From JAVVHH01 sp963848035 (GTDB lineage Bacteria; Pseudomonadota; Alphaproteobacteria; Acetobacterales; Acetobacteraceae): a DNA stretch of 64,000 nt. Within the stretch, counting starts at the first letter, position 1; each line of letters begins with the position of its first letter. Where the stretch lies: contig CAWKCD010000001.1 in the NCBI GenBank assembly GCA_963848035.1, forward strand, positions 2,728,001-2,792,000, given 5' to 3'. Both the position numbers and the translations under genes were made by a program. The notes below the pieces were generated by a model, which saw nothing but the letters and a program-made list of their open reading frames with translations, did not search any database and was not told the origin of the DNA. Of this stretch, positions 19,693 through 28,297 are shown one piece after another.

Positions 19693-20737
19693 CCGCGACG
19701 CTCAACGCCAGCAGCAGCAGCAGCGACAGCGTCACCGCCGCCGTCACCCGCCCGCCGACCCGCCCGATCACCCGGACGTCCACCCCCAGCCCCAGCGCCG
19801 CCATCGACACGATCGTCAGCAGCCCCGCCACCTTGGTGATCGGCTGCACCGCCGCATCCGGCACCAGCCCCAGCGACCGCACGATCCCCAAGGCCAGGAA
19901 CCCGACGATGAACCATGGCAGCAGCTTGGTGATCCCCGGCTTGCGCGCCGAAGCCGGCCCCAGCCGCAGCCGCGGCGCCAGCAGCGACAACACCAGCACC
20001 ACCGGTCCCAGCATCAGCACCCGCACCAGCTTCACCAGCGTCCCGATCTGCGTGCTCACCAGCCCGGCCGGCACCGTCGCCGCCAAGACCTGCGGCACCG
20101 CATAGACCGTCAGCCCCGCCAGGATCCCATACTGCGTCGCATCCAGCGCCAGCAGCGGGATCAGCAGCGGCAGCCCGAGCACCATCAGCACGCCCAATAT
20201 CGCCGTGAACGAGATCGACGACGCGATGTCGTCGCTATCGGCCCCGATGATCGGCGCCACCGCCGCGATCGCCGAATTGCCGCAGATGGAGTTCCCGCAA
20301 GCGATCAACAGCGAGATCCGCACCGGCAACCCCAACAGCCGGCTGATCCCGAAGCTCGAAGCGATCGTCACGCACACGATCGACACGACCGCGCCCAGCA
20401 GCACCGGCCCCGATCCGATGATCGCCCCCAGGCTGATCGATGCCCCCAGCAGCATCACCGCCACTTCGAGGAGTTGTTTTGCACTGAACGCGATCCCGGC
20501 CCGCCAGCTCGCACCCGGCTGCCAGAACGTCCGGATCACCATCCCCAGCAGGATCGCCAGCACCAGCGCCTCGACATACGGATGTCCGAACACCCGCTCC
20601 TCGGCCGCCTGCGCGCCCATGCACACGAGCGTCACACCAATGCAAAGCGCGATGCCCGGTAGCAGCGACCGCGCATCGAAACTGTGGCTCAGCCCGGCGG
20701 CAGCATTCTTCGTCGTGGTGCTGCGCTCAGCCGGCAT
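19670..20737 (-). CDS. YeiH-family putative sulfate exporter (UPF0324)
   Basis: Integral membrane protein, 355 aa, with alternating hydrophobic segments throughout. The family signature ACGNSICGNSAIAAVAPIIG is present at about residue 145-165, preceded by LLGASISLGAIIGSGP. GGAGGG lies 4 bases before ATG 20737. The family is annotated as sulfate or small-anion exporter on limited evidence. Convergent with and overlapping the LysR gene. Confidence 0.85.
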   Translation of the reverse strand: MPAERSTTTKNAAAGLSHSFDARSLLPGIALCIGVTLVCMGAQAAEERVFGHPYVEALVLAILLGMVIRTFWQPGASWRAGIAFSAKQLLEVAVMLLGASISLGAIIGSGPVLLGAVVSIVCVTIASSFGISRLLGLPVRISLLIACGNSICGNSAIAAVAPIIGADSDDIASSISFTAILGVLMVLGLPLLIPLLALDATQYGILAGLTVYAVPQVLAATVPAGLVSTQIGTLVKLVRVLMLGPVVLVLSLLAPRLRLGPASARKPGITKLLPWFIVGFLALGIVRSLGLVPDAAVQPITKVAGLLTIVSMAALGLGVDVRVIGRVGGRVTAAVTLSLLLLLALSVAVIHFVLG

Positions 20738-20799
20738 CGTCCCTCCAGAAAGGAGAGACTAGGCGAACCGCCTAACGAAGCAATATGCCGCCCGCGGGG

Positions 20800-21021
20800 T
20801 TACACCAGCGAAGTCAGGAACGAATGCGCCAAGCTGGCCACGAAGCGCAGCTGGTCGCCGAGCCCTTCGCTGAAATAAGCCGCGCGCGTCGCCACGATCG
20901 CGACCACCAATCCCCAGAACATGCCGACGCCCGCCCGCTGAACCAGACGCGATCCACCGGTCACGTCACGCAGTTGCTGCGCCGCCGGTTCGCCGAAAGC
21001 ATCGTATTGATTGACTGGCAT
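20800..21021 (-). CDS. Small hypothetical membrane protein
   Basis: 73 aa, not recognised. A polar N-terminal 30 residues (MPVNQYDAFGEPAAQQLRDV) precedes one hydrophobic segment, GVGMFWGLVVAIVATRAAYF, and a short C-terminal tail. Composition looks protein-like, but no clear ribosome-binding site precedes the ATG. Lies between the YeiH gene (same strand, 62 bases downstream) and the cyo leader. No function proposed. Confidence 0.45.
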   Translation of the reverse strand: MPVNQYDAFGEPAAQQLRDVTGGSRLVQRAGVGMFWGLVVAIVATRAAYFSEGLGDQLRFVASLAHSFLTSLV

Positions 21022-21338
21022 CGCTGCACACAGGTCCGGTTACACGAGAGGCCTTAAGATGTCCCTCGTCACCGCTTCCAGCAATGCGTGCAATCTTGCC
21101 TTCTACTTGCTTCAAGGAGGTCCCGCTTCTCCAGGGGCGCTCTGGAGGAGAAACTGGTTCCTCCCCGCCCGCGCGACGCCGTGCAACCCGGAGCCGCCTG
21201 GCTCATTGAGGTGAGTACGTGACGCCACCGGGCAGCCGGGCTCCGATCGAGCGGCCGTGAACCCGGCCGCATGATTGACAGCCGGCCGCCCGCGCGCACC
21301 TGACGGATACTGCAGCGCAGCATGACGCGGCAGAGGAG
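21022..21338. other. Intergenic leader upstream of cyoABCD
   Basis: 317 bases without a convincing gene. It should carry the cyo promoter. A short open frame at 21011-21214 lacks homology and codon bias. The visible structure is a hairpin at 21130-21148. No clear FNR, ArcA or RegA site is recognised by eye. Confidence 0.6.
21130..21148. promoter_or_regulatory. Hairpin in the cyo leader
   Basis: CTCCAG and CTGGAG form a perfect 6-bp stem around GGGCGCT, extendable by TT/GAA with a bulge. It lies 190 bases before cyoA. No T run follows, so attenuator, RNA-stability element or chance are all possible. Confidence 0.3.
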
Positions 21339-22250
21339 ATGGATTTGAGCTGGTTGACCAAAACCGCGCGGACGGGCGCTTGCATCGCCGCGGTCGCGCT
21401 GGCCGGCTGCTCCGGCGGCGTGCTCGACCCGCACGGCCCGATCGCCGACGCCGAGCGCAAGATCCTGTTCGACTCGCTCGCCATCATGCTCGCCCTGATC
21501 ATCCCAACCGTGATCGGCGGCATCTGGGTCGGCTGGTGGTTCCGCGACGGCAACAGGGCCCGCACCCGCTACCGCCCCGAGTTCACCTTTTCCGGCCGCA
21601 TCGAGATCCTGATCTGGTCCGTCCCCACCCTCATCATCGTCTTCCTCGGCGGCCTCATCTGGTACGGCTCGCACCAGCTCGACCCCTACCGCCCGCTGGA
21701 TAGTGCCGAGAAACCCGTCGAGGTCCAGGTCGTCGCCCTCGATTGGAAGTGGCTGTTCATCTACCCCGAGCAGGGAATCGGCAGCATCAACGCCCTCGTC
21801 ATCCCCGAGGGCACCCCGGTCCACCTGCAGATCACCGCCTCCAGCGTGATGAACACGTTCTGGGTCCCCCAACTCGCCGGCATGATCTACGCGATGAACG
21901 GCATGGTCACCCAGCTCAACCTCGCCGCCGACCATCCCGGCGAGTTCGCCGGCCGCTCCGGCGATTTCAGCGGCGACAACTTCTCCGACATGCACTTCAC
22001 CGTCCGCGCCGTATCCAAGGACGCCTACGCCCAATGGCTCGCCCAGGCCAAAGCCGACGGCCCCGCGCTCGACCGCGCCGCCTATGAAAAGTTGAAGGCG
22101 CAAAGCGTGATCGATCGTCCCATGACCTACCGCACCGTCGACCCGGCCCTGTTCGACGCCATCGCCACCCAACAGATCGCACCCGGCCCCGGCCCGACGC
22201 TCGCCGGCAAGGCGGGCCTCGACGTCCACCCCACGAGTGCGGAGAAGTAG
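21339..22250 (+). CDS. cyoA: Cytochrome bo3-type ubiquinol oxidase subunit II
   Basis: 303 aa lipoprotein subunit. A signal peptide with lipobox VALAGC ends at about residue 24; two membrane segments follow (SLAIMLALIIPTVIGGIWVG; IEILIWSVPTLIIVFLGGLI), then a cupredoxin domain with VVALDWKWLFIYPEQGIGSI. The positions of the CuA ligands are occupied by FSGDNFSDMHF, with no CxxxC, the hallmark of quinol rather than cytochrome c oxidases. GGCAGAGGAG lies immediately before the ATG. First gene of cyoABCD; cyoB begins at the base after its stop. Confidence 0.95.
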   Translation: MDLSWLTKTARTGACIAAVALAGCSGGVLDPHGPIADAERKILFDSLAIMLALIIPTVIGGIWVGWWFRDGNRARTRYRPEFTFSGRIEILIWSVPTLIIVFLGGLIWYGSHQLDPYRPLDSAEKPVEVQVVALDWKWLFIYPEQGIGSINALVIPEGTPVHLQITASSVMNTFWVPQLAGMIYAMNGMVTQLNLAADHPGEFAGRSGDFSGDNFSDMHFTVRAVSKDAYAQWLAQAKADGPALDRAAYEKLKAQSVIDRPMTYRTVDPALFDAIATQQIAPGPGPTLAGKAGLDVHPTSAEK

Positions 22251-24266
22251 ATGCTCGGCAAGCTCACCTGGTCCGCCATCCCGTTCGACCAGCCCATCCC
22301 GCTCGTGGCCGCCGGCATCGTCGGCCTCACCCTCGCCGCCGTCGCGCTCTGGGTGCTGATCAAGGGCTACGTCCCCTATCTCTGGCGCGAGTGGATCACC
22401 TCCGTCGACCATAAGCGCGTCGGCGTCATGTATTTCATGCTCGGCCTGCTCGCGCTGCTCCGCGGCTTCGTCGACGCCGCCATGATGCGCTCGCAGCAGG
22501 CCGTCGCGCTCCACGGCCCCGGCTATCTCCCGCCCGACCACTACAACCAGCTCTTCTCCGCCCATGGCACGCTGATGATCTTCTTCGGCGCAATGCCGCT
22601 GATGATCGGCCTGATGAACTTCGTCCTGCCGCTTCAGCTCGGCGTTCGCGACGTGGCTTTCCCCACGCTCAACTCCGTCAGCTTCTGGCTCACCGCCACC
22701 GGCTTCCTGCTGATCAACCTCTCCCTGGTCATCGGCGAGTTCGCCCGCACCGGCTGGCTGCCCTATCCACCGCTCTCCGAGCTCGTCTACTCGCCCGGCG
22801 TCGGCGTCGACTATTACATCTGGTCGCTGCAGATCTCCGGCATCGGCACGCTGCTCACCGGCGTCAACCTCGTCACCACCATCCTCAAGATGCGCGCGCC
22901 GGGCCTGACCTATCTGCGCATGTCGATGTTCTGCTGGACCTCGCTCGCGTCCAACCTGCTCATCGTCGCCGCCTTCCCGATCCTCACCGCCACCCTCGCG
23001 ATGGTCGCCCTCGACCGCTACCTGGGCTTCCATTTCTTCACCAATACCGGCGGCGGCAACATGATGATGTTCAACAACCTCATCTGGGCCTGGGGCCATC
23101 CGGAGGTCTACATCCTCGTCCTGCCCGCCTTCGGCGTGTTCTCCGAAGTCATCTCCACCTTCTCCGGCAAGCCGCTCTTCGGTTACCGCTCGATGGTGCT
23201 GGCCACCATGGGCATCTGCATCGTGTCCTTCACCGTCTGGCTGCACCATTTCTTCACCATGGGCGCCGGCGCCGACGTCAACGCCGTGTTCGGCATCTCG
23301 ACCTCGATCATCGCCGTCATGACCGGCGTGAAGATCTACGGCTGGATCTTCACCATGTATGGCGGCCGCGTCCGCTACATGACCCCGATGCTATGGGCCG
23401 CCGGCTTCCTCATCACCTTCACCGTCGGCGGCATGACCGGCGTCCTCCTCGCCGTCCCGCCCGCCGATTTCCAGCTCCACAACTCCATGTTCCTCGTCGC
23501 CCATTTCCACAACGTCATCATCGGCGGCGTGCTCTACGCCGCCTTTGCCGGCTACTCCTTCTGGTTCCCCAAGGCCTTCGGCTTCACGCTGGACGAGACC
23601 TGGGGCAAGCGCGCCTTCTGGCTCACCTTCGGCGGCTTCTGGGTCACCTTCATGCCGCTCTACTTCGTCGGCCTCCTCGGCATGACCCGGCGCATGCAGC
23701 ATTACGACGTTCCCGAATGGCAGCCCTGGCTGATCGTCGCCGGGATAGGCGCCCTCATCCTCCTCGTCGGCGCCGTCTGCCAGGTCGTCCAGCTGGTCGT
23801 GAGCATCCGCACCCGCGACCAGCGCCGCGACGTCACCGGCGATCCCTGGCACGGCCGCTCGCTCGAATGGGCCACGCCCTCGCCCCCGCCCGCCTTCAAC
23901 TTCGCCGTCCTGCCCAACGTCGAAGGCGAGGAGCCCTACTGGCAGATCAAGCAGCGCGCCATGGAGCATCAAAGCCTCTCCGACGAGCCCGACTACAAGC
24001 CGATCCACGTGCCGCGGAATTCGCCCACCGGCGTCGTCTGCGCCTTCTTCGCCACCATCACCGGCTTCGCGCTGATCTGGCAGATCTGGTGGATGGCGCT
24101 CGCCGGGCTGGTGGCTGCGTTTGCCACGTTCGTCGTCTTCGCCTGGCGCGACCACGGCGAATACGAAGTTCCCGCCGACGAAGTCGCCCGCATTGACCGC
24201 GCCCGCCGCGCCTCCCGCGTCGCCTGGCTGGCCGAGAACGCCGGCCGCCTAAAGGAACTCGCATGA
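22251..24266 (+). CDS. cyoB: Cytochrome bo3-type ubiquinol oxidase subunit I
   Basis: Catalytic heme-copper subunit, 671 aa, about the length of E. coli CyoB. The quinol-site residues are kept: Arg and Asp in LLRGFVDAAMMRSQQ, and His and Gln in LPPDHYNQLFSAHG. The CuB ligand block is AWGHPEVYILVLPAFG (His-Tyr pair) and WLHHFFTMGAG; heme ligands lie in FSAHGTLMIFFGAMP and FLVAHFHNVIIGG. It reduces O2 to water with ubiquinol electrons and pumps protons. Its stop overlaps the cyoC ATG. Confidence 0.97.
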   Translation: MLGKLTWSAIPFDQPIPLVAAGIVGLTLAAVALWVLIKGYVPYLWREWITSVDHKRVGVMYFMLGLLALLRGFVDAAMMRSQQAVALHGPGYLPPDHYNQLFSAHGTLMIFFGAMPLMIGLMNFVLPLQLGVRDVAFPTLNSVSFWLTATGFLLINLSLVIGEFARTGWLPYPPLSELVYSPGVGVDYYIWSLQISGIGTLLTGVNLVTTILKMRAPGLTYLRMSMFCWTSLASNLLIVAAFPILTATLAMVALDRYLGFHFFTNTGGGNMMMFNNLIWAWGHPEVYILVLPAFGVFSEVISTFSGKPLFGYRSMVLATMGICIVSFTVWLHHFFTMGAGADVNAVFGISTSIIAVMTGVKIYGWIFTMYGGRVRYMTPMLWAAGFLITFTVGGMTGVLLAVPPADFQLHNSMFLVAHFHNVIIGGVLYAAFAGYSFWFPKAFGFTLDETWGKRAFWLTFGGFWVTFMPLYFVGLLGMTRRMQHYDVPEWQPWLIVAGIGALILLVGAVCQVVQLVVSIRTRDQRRDVTGDPWHGRSLEWATPSPPPAFNFAVLPNVEGEEPYWQIKQRAMEHQSLSDEPDYKPIHVPRNSPTGVVCAFFATITGFALIWQIWWMALAGLVAAFATFVVFAWRDHGEYEVPADEVARIDRARRASRVAWLAENAGRLKELA

Positions 24267-24949
24267 GCGCCGCCACTCTCAACGAGCGCACCGCGCCCGA
24301 TCCCTACAAGCTCGGCCGCAGCACCGGCGGCGGTCGCGGCGGCCACGGCACCGGCTCGTCCACCGGCCGCGGCCAGGACGGTCCCGCCTCCAAGTTCATC
24401 GTCACCGGCTACGGCTTCTGGATCTTCCTGCTCAGCGACATCGTCATGTTCTCCGCCTTCTTCGCCGCCTACGCGGTGCTGAGCGGCAACACCGACGGCG
24501 GTCCCTCCGGCGCCCAGCTTTTCGACCTCAAGAACACCGCCCTCGAGACCTCCATCCTGCTGTTCTCGAGCTTCACCTGCGGCATGTCGAGCGTCGCCTC
24601 CTCGCAACGCCACACCTTCCTCACCGAACTATGGCTGCTCATCACCGGCCTTCTCGGCGCCGGCTTCCTCGTCCTGGAAGTCACCGAGTTCGCCCACATG
24701 GTCGCCCAGGGCGCCGGCCCGTCCCGCAGCGGCTTCCTCTCCGCCTTCTTCGCCGTCGTCGGACTGCACGGCCTGCACGTCTTCGCCGGCCTCCTCTGGC
24801 TCGGCACCATGATGGCCCAGGTCTGGGTCAAGGGCTTCCGTCCCGACATCCAGCGCCGCCTCCATTGCTTCAACCTGTTCTGGCACGCGCTGGACATCAT
24901 CTGGGTCGCGCTCTTCACCGTGGTCTATCTGCTGGGGAGCGGCGCATGA
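24263..24949 (+). CDS. cyoC: Cytochrome bo3-type ubiquinol oxidase subunit III
   Basis: 228 aa. Five hydrophobic segments of the COX3 fold follow an unusually glycine-rich N-terminal stretch (STGGGRGGHGTGSSTGRG, about residues 14-31). KNTALETSILLFSSFTCGM and VVGLHGLHVFAGLLWLGTMM are family blocks. Starts inside the cyoB stop (ATGA) and overlaps cyoD in the same manner, so the complex is translated from one coupled message. Confidence 0.94.
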   Translation: MSAATLNERTAPDPYKLGRSTGGGRGGHGTGSSTGRGQDGPASKFIVTGYGFWIFLLSDIVMFSAFFAAYAVLSGNTDGGPSGAQLFDLKNTALETSILLFSSFTCGMSSVASSQRHTFLTELWLLITGLLGAGFLVLEVTEFAHMVAQGAGPSRSGFLSAFFAVVGLHGLHVFAGLLWLGTMMAQVWVKGFRPDIQRRLHCFNLFWHALDIIWVALFTVVYLLGSGA

Positions 24950-25317
24950 ACGACACCGAGACCGATACCGGCGACCTCGCTCCAGGCCACACCGGCGACG
25001 AGCACCCCCGCAAGATCTCCACCTACGCCCTAGGCCTGGCCCTCGCCGCGCTCCTGACCATCCTCTCATTCACCCTGCCGGGGATGAGCTCCGTCATCTA
25101 CGCGCCGGCCATACCCGCCGCTCTCATCGCGCTCGCCATCGCCCAGATGGGCGTCCACCTCGTCTTCTTCCTGCACATCGACACCGGCCCCGACAACACC
25201 AACAACACGCTCGCCTTGGCCTTCGGCGTGCTCATCGTCTTCCTCGTGGTCGCCGGTTCGATCTGGATCATGTCGCACCTCACCGGCAACATGATGCCCA
25301 TGCAGCAGATGATGTAG
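24946..25317 (+). CDS. cyoD: Cytochrome o ubiquinol oxidase subunit IV
   Basis: 123 aa, COX4_pro family. Three hydrophobic helices: STYALGLALAALLTILSF, ALIALAIAQMGVHLVFFLHI and LAFGVLIVFLVVAGSIWIMS; the QMGVHLVFFLHI block is diagnostic. ATG 24946 overlaps the cyoC stop; the frame is open earlier only as antisense-type sequence. No cyoE (heme O synthase) follows; the next gene is convergent behind a hairpin. Confidence 0.93.
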   Translation: MNDTETDTGDLAPGHTGDEHPRKISTYALGLALAALLTILSFTLPGMSSVIYAPAIPAALIALAIAQMGVHLVFFLHIDTGPDNTNNTLALAFGVLIVFLVVAGSIWIMSHLTGNMMPMQQMM

Positions 25318-25334
25318 ATGCAGCGTTGACCGTC

Positions 25335-25355
25335 GCGCGTCCTTAAAGGGCGCGC
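25335..25355. terminator. Bidirectional hairpin between cyoD and the convergent gene
   Basis: GCGCGTCC and GGGCGCGC form an 8-bp GC stem (one G-T pair) around TTAAA. It lies 18 bases after the cyoD stop and includes the stop codon of the convergent gene (25343-25345). No long U tract follows, so termination efficiency is uncertain. Confidence 0.55.
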
Positions 25356-25750
25356 ATCCGGTTGTTGCGCGGCAGCTTCTCGACTTCGGCCAGTCCCAGC
25401 ACTTCCAGCACGGGCGGCACATAGACACCGAAGCGTCCGCGCAGACCCTTCTTCAATCCATACCAACCGCCCACCGGGTTGTCGGCAGCGCGAGCCCACG
25501 CTTCGACGGAGCCTTCGGGCGCGGTCTTTTGTTCGTCCGTCCCGCCAAGCGGCATCCAGTCGCCATGCGCCTTCAGCATTGCATGGAGGTCGTCGATGGC
25601 GCGCAGGGCGTATCGGAGTTGCGTCTTGCCGACCTGGACGACCAGGGCAGGGGGCTCGAGCTCAGGCGCGCGCCATGCCTGGTAATCGCTTCCGCCGCTG
25701 GGCGTCGACAGCGTCCACGGACTGTCAGGGCGGCCGTCTCCGATTGCCAT
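25343..25750 (-). CDS. Conserved hypothetical protein (possibly DUF6855-like)
   Basis: 135 aa soluble protein. Dense conserved-looking blocks include DSPWTLSTPSGGSDYQAW, PPALVVQVGKTQLRY, AMLKAHGDWMPLGGTDEQK and NPVGGWYGLKKGLRGRFGVY, then GLAEVEKLPRNNRMRAL at the end. I recall close relatives annotated only as domain of unknown function; the DUF number is from memory and not verified. No signal peptide or membrane segment. Convergent with cyoD. No function proposed. Confidence 0.72.
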   Translation of the reverse strand: MAIGDGRPDSPWTLSTPSGGSDYQAWRAPELEPPALVVQVGKTQLRYALRAIDDLHAMLKAHGDWMPLGGTDEQKTAPEGSVEAWARAADNPVGGWYGLKKGLRGRFGVYVPPVLEVLGLAEVEKLPRNNRMRAL

Positions 25751-25841
25751 ATGCCTGGCCCTTGCTCAATTCTGTTGCGGCACGATAACGCCTCGATACG
25801 ATCTGCGCCACTGAGTAGGCAGGCGCCAAGCTGCGCCGGCG

Positions 25842-26549
25842 CTACCCCAAACCCCGCACCGCCGCCTCGCAAGCCGCCGCCACCTCGACCATGCCCGCCC
25901 TGTCACTGGCCGCGTCCGCAAAACCGAGCGGAGCCCCAATCCGCAGCCGCAACCGCCCTCGGCCCGGCAACCGCCGCCCCGCCGGCCAAGCCTCGAACGC
26001 TCCCCGCAGATAACAAGGCACGACAGGCACATCCGTCCCCGCTACCAACGCCCCGATCCCCGGCCGGAACCGCCCCAGCTCCCCCGTCCGGCTCCGCGTT
26101 CCCTCCGGAAACAGGATCAGCACGCATCCATCCTCGACCAACCGCTGCCGCAACGTCGCCAGGTCGTCCGCCGACGTATGCTTGCGCCAGATCGGCAGCG
26201 CATTGATCGCATAGGCCGCAAACGCCGAACTCGCATCGCTGGTGAAGAACGTATCCCCCGCCGCCAGCGCGAACACTCGCCCCGAGAGGGCAGGGGGCAT
26301 CGCCGCCGCCAAGGTCAGCGCGTCGAGATGGCTGGTATGGTTCCCCACCAGAACGAACGGCGCCGCCGGCAAGTTCTCCCGTCCTTCGACCTGCAAGCCA
26401 TACCCGAGCCGCAGCACCCCACGCGTCGCTGCCCGCCACACCGCGGACGAAAGCTGCGTCCCCAGCCCCGGCTCGCGCCCCAGGCTCCGCAGCCGCTCCG
26501 CCGGCGCCAGCCCGTGGTCCCGCGCCGGCCGCAGCTCCCAGTCCTTCAT
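25842..26549 (-). CDS. Lysophospholipid acyltransferase family protein (PlsC-like)
   Basis: 1-acylglycerol-3-phosphate O-acyltransferase-type enzyme, 235 aa. The HX4D catalytic motif is in LVGNHTSHLDALTL (about residue 67-80), the second block is AINALPIWRK, and the glycerophosphate-binding motif is LILFPEGTRSRTGELGRF. ATG 26549 overlaps the CdsA-like stop at 26546 (ATGA). Last of three coupled genes that together would make phosphatidate, CDP-diacylglycerol and a phospholipid headgroup product at the inner membrane. Confidence 0.9.
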   Translation of the reverse strand: MKDWELRPARDHGLAPAERLRSLGREPGLGTQLSSAVWRAATRGVLRLGYGLQVEGRENLPAAPFVLVGNHTSHLDALTLAAAMPPALSGRVFALAAGDTFFTSDASSAFAAYAINALPIWRKHTSADDLATLRQRLVEDGCVLILFPEGTRSRTGELGRFRPGIGALVAGTDVPVVPCYLRGAFEAWPAGRRLPGRGRLRLRIGAPLGFADAASDRAGMVEVAAACEAAVRGLG

Positions 26550-27496
26550 TCCGTCAGCCCGAACCCGACGAAGTAGCCCACGTAGTGGAACGTCGCCGGC
26601 GCGACCAGCAGGAGCGAGTTGAACCGGTCCAAGATCCCGCCATGGCCGGGTATCACCACCCCCATGTCCTTGATCCCCAGATCCCGCTTGATCGAGGACA
26701 GCACCAGATCCCCGGCCTGCCCCGCCAAACTGACGATCACGCCCAATCCCACCAGCAGGTACCACCGGTCGAGCGCCGTCCCGGCGAAGATCGGCCACGC
26801 GATCAGCGCCACCAGCGTCGTCGTGCAGACCAGCGCCCCCAACGCCCCCGACAGCGTCTTGTTCGGGCTCGTCGCCGGCAGCAGCTTGCGCCCGCCGATC
26901 AGCTTGCCGCAGGTGAACGCGAACACGTCGTTGATCGCCACCCCGGTCAACAGCAGCAATACGAACGGCCGATACCCGGGCTCGTTGCCCATATACCCCA
27001 AATGCGCCAACCCGGCGCCGAATAGCGCGAACCCGAAAATCGCCAGCCCGGTCCGCTGGATGTAACCGCCCGGCCGATCCAACGGCAGCGAAACGATCGC
27101 CAACCCGATCACCGTCAGCGGAAACAGCGCGACGAAGAACCCATACCAATGATCCAACGCCGCGAAGTTGACGAACAGCAGCCCGGCCACCACCCCCGCC
27201 ACCATCGTCCGCTCCCGGAACAACCCCGTCGCCCGGTCATACTCCCGCAAGCACAAAATCCCCAGCAGCGTCACCGCCCCGATCAGCCACGCCCGCCCCA
27301 GCAGCACCGGCCCCAGCATCAACGGCAGGATGATCGCCCACGACCGCAGCCGCAGCCACAGCTCCCGCTCCAGATCCGGCCCCACCCGTCCGCTGCGCGA
27401 CAGCCCGAAGATCGCCCCCGTCGCCACCAGCATCACCGCCGCCACCGCGCCGATGATCCCGATCGTGACTTCCCGCCCATACAGCGCGCCCATCAT
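26546..27496 (-). CDS. Phosphatidate cytidylyltransferase-like protein (CdsA family)
   Basis: Integral membrane enzyme making CDP-diacylglycerol from CTP and phosphatidate, 316 aa, multiple membrane helices. The C-terminal CdsA signature is nearly complete: SSIKRDLGIKDMGVVIPGHG followed by GILDRFNS; the last residue of the signature, normally Asp (DRFD), is Asn. Upstream, GGRKLLPATSPNKTLSGALG is the other CDP-binding block. Of two adjacent ATGs, 27496 overlaps the stop of the upstream CDP-alcohol transferase and is chosen. Confidence 0.87.
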   Translation of the reverse strand: MMGALYGREVTIGIIGAVAAVMLVATGAIFGLSRSGRVGPDLERELWLRLRSWAIILPLMLGPVLLGRAWLIGAVTLLGILCLREYDRATGLFRERTMVAGVVAGLLFVNFAALDHWYGFFVALFPLTVIGLAIVSLPLDRPGGYIQRTGLAIFGFALFGAGLAHLGYMGNEPGYRPFVLLLLTGVAINDVFAFTCGKLIGGRKLLPATSPNKTLSGALGALVCTTTLVALIAWPIFAGTALDRWYLLVGLGVIVSLAGQAGDLVLSSIKRDLGIKDMGVVIPGHGGILDRFNSLLLVAPATFHYVGYFVGFGLTE

Positions 27497-28122
27497 GCCC
27501 GCAGCGTCCCCGCGATCCCGATCAGCCGCCGCACCGCCGTCACCGCGCTCCCCGCCGCGATCACCCACAGCACCGCTTCGAGCGCCGGCACCGTCCAGCT
27601 CACCGGCGCGATCGCGCAGAACACGCAGGCTCCCGTCACCAGCGCCATCCGCTGCTGCTTGGCCATCGGCCCGCGGAAATCGCTCGCCGCCCCTGCCGCC
27701 TTCCCGGTCGCCCGCACATACGCCGTCAGCACCGCCATCAGCGCCGCGAGCAGCCCCAGCGCCGGGTCGCCCGCCGCATACCCCGCCCCGATCAGGATCG
27801 CGCTATCCGACACTCTGTCCGGGATCTCGTTGTACAGTTCGCCCACCGGCGAGACCACGCCGCGCCCTACCGCCACCATCCCGTCCAGCACATTGGCCAG
27901 CAGCCGGAGCTGCACGCACAGGGCGGCAAGCGAAAACAGCATCCAAGCCGTCCCCAGCGCCGATATCGTCGCCGCCAGCAGCAGCCCGGCCGCGCACCCG
28001 CTCACCATCCCCGCCACCGAAATCGCGTTGGGCGACGCCCCCGCCCGCACCAGCATAGAAGCCGCACTCTTGATCGGCTGCCAATCACGGGCAGCGATCG
28101 GGCGGCGATCCCCGGGTTCCAT
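27493..28122 (-). CDS. CDP-alcohol phosphatidyltransferase family protein
   Basis: Membrane protein of 209 aa related to PgsA/PssA. The family motif DGxxAR(x8)GxxxDxxxD is recognisable but altered: LDGMVAVGRGVVSPVGELYN then EIPDRVSDS. The Arg of DGxxAR is Val, and the Asp four residues after the Gly is Asn, while later Asp residues remain. I have seen similar sequences in proteobacterial CDP-AP proteins that sit next to PlsC and CdsA homologues, so this may be a subfamily with another acceptor alcohol. First gene of the trio; the next starts inside its stop. Confidence 0.83.
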   Translation of the reverse strand: MEPGDRRPIAARDWQPIKSAASMLVRAGASPNAISVAGMVSGCAAGLLLAATISALGTAWMLFSLAALCVQLRLLANVLDGMVAVGRGVVSPVGELYNEIPDRVSDSAILIGAGYAAGDPALGLLAALMAVLTAYVRATGKAAGAASDFRGPMAKQQRMALVTGACVFCAIAPVSWTVPALEAVLWVIAAGSAVTAVRRLIGIAGTLRA

Positions 28123-28297
28123 ATTGTTCCGTCCCCAAAGCCAATGCCCGAGTTAGAAGCGCTTATCCGCAAATCGTCCAGCCGTCGTTTACCGATCGTT
28201 CACGATCTTGCGGCATGATCGAAAACGAGAAACCTGACGAAGCCGCGCAGCCCATCAAGGCGGGCCGGGTGATGACGCGCTGACTGGGAACGAGCGA

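Noticed and set aside
21011..21214. 67-codon plus-strand frame in the cyo leader
   Set aside because: No recognisable homology, Cys/Trp/Pro-rich composition and no good ribosome-binding site.
21069..23249. 726-codon open frame on the minus strand opposite cyoA and cyoB
   Set aside because: Low-complexity sequence rich in Asp, Glu, His and Gly, mirroring the C-rich third positions of the cyo genes.
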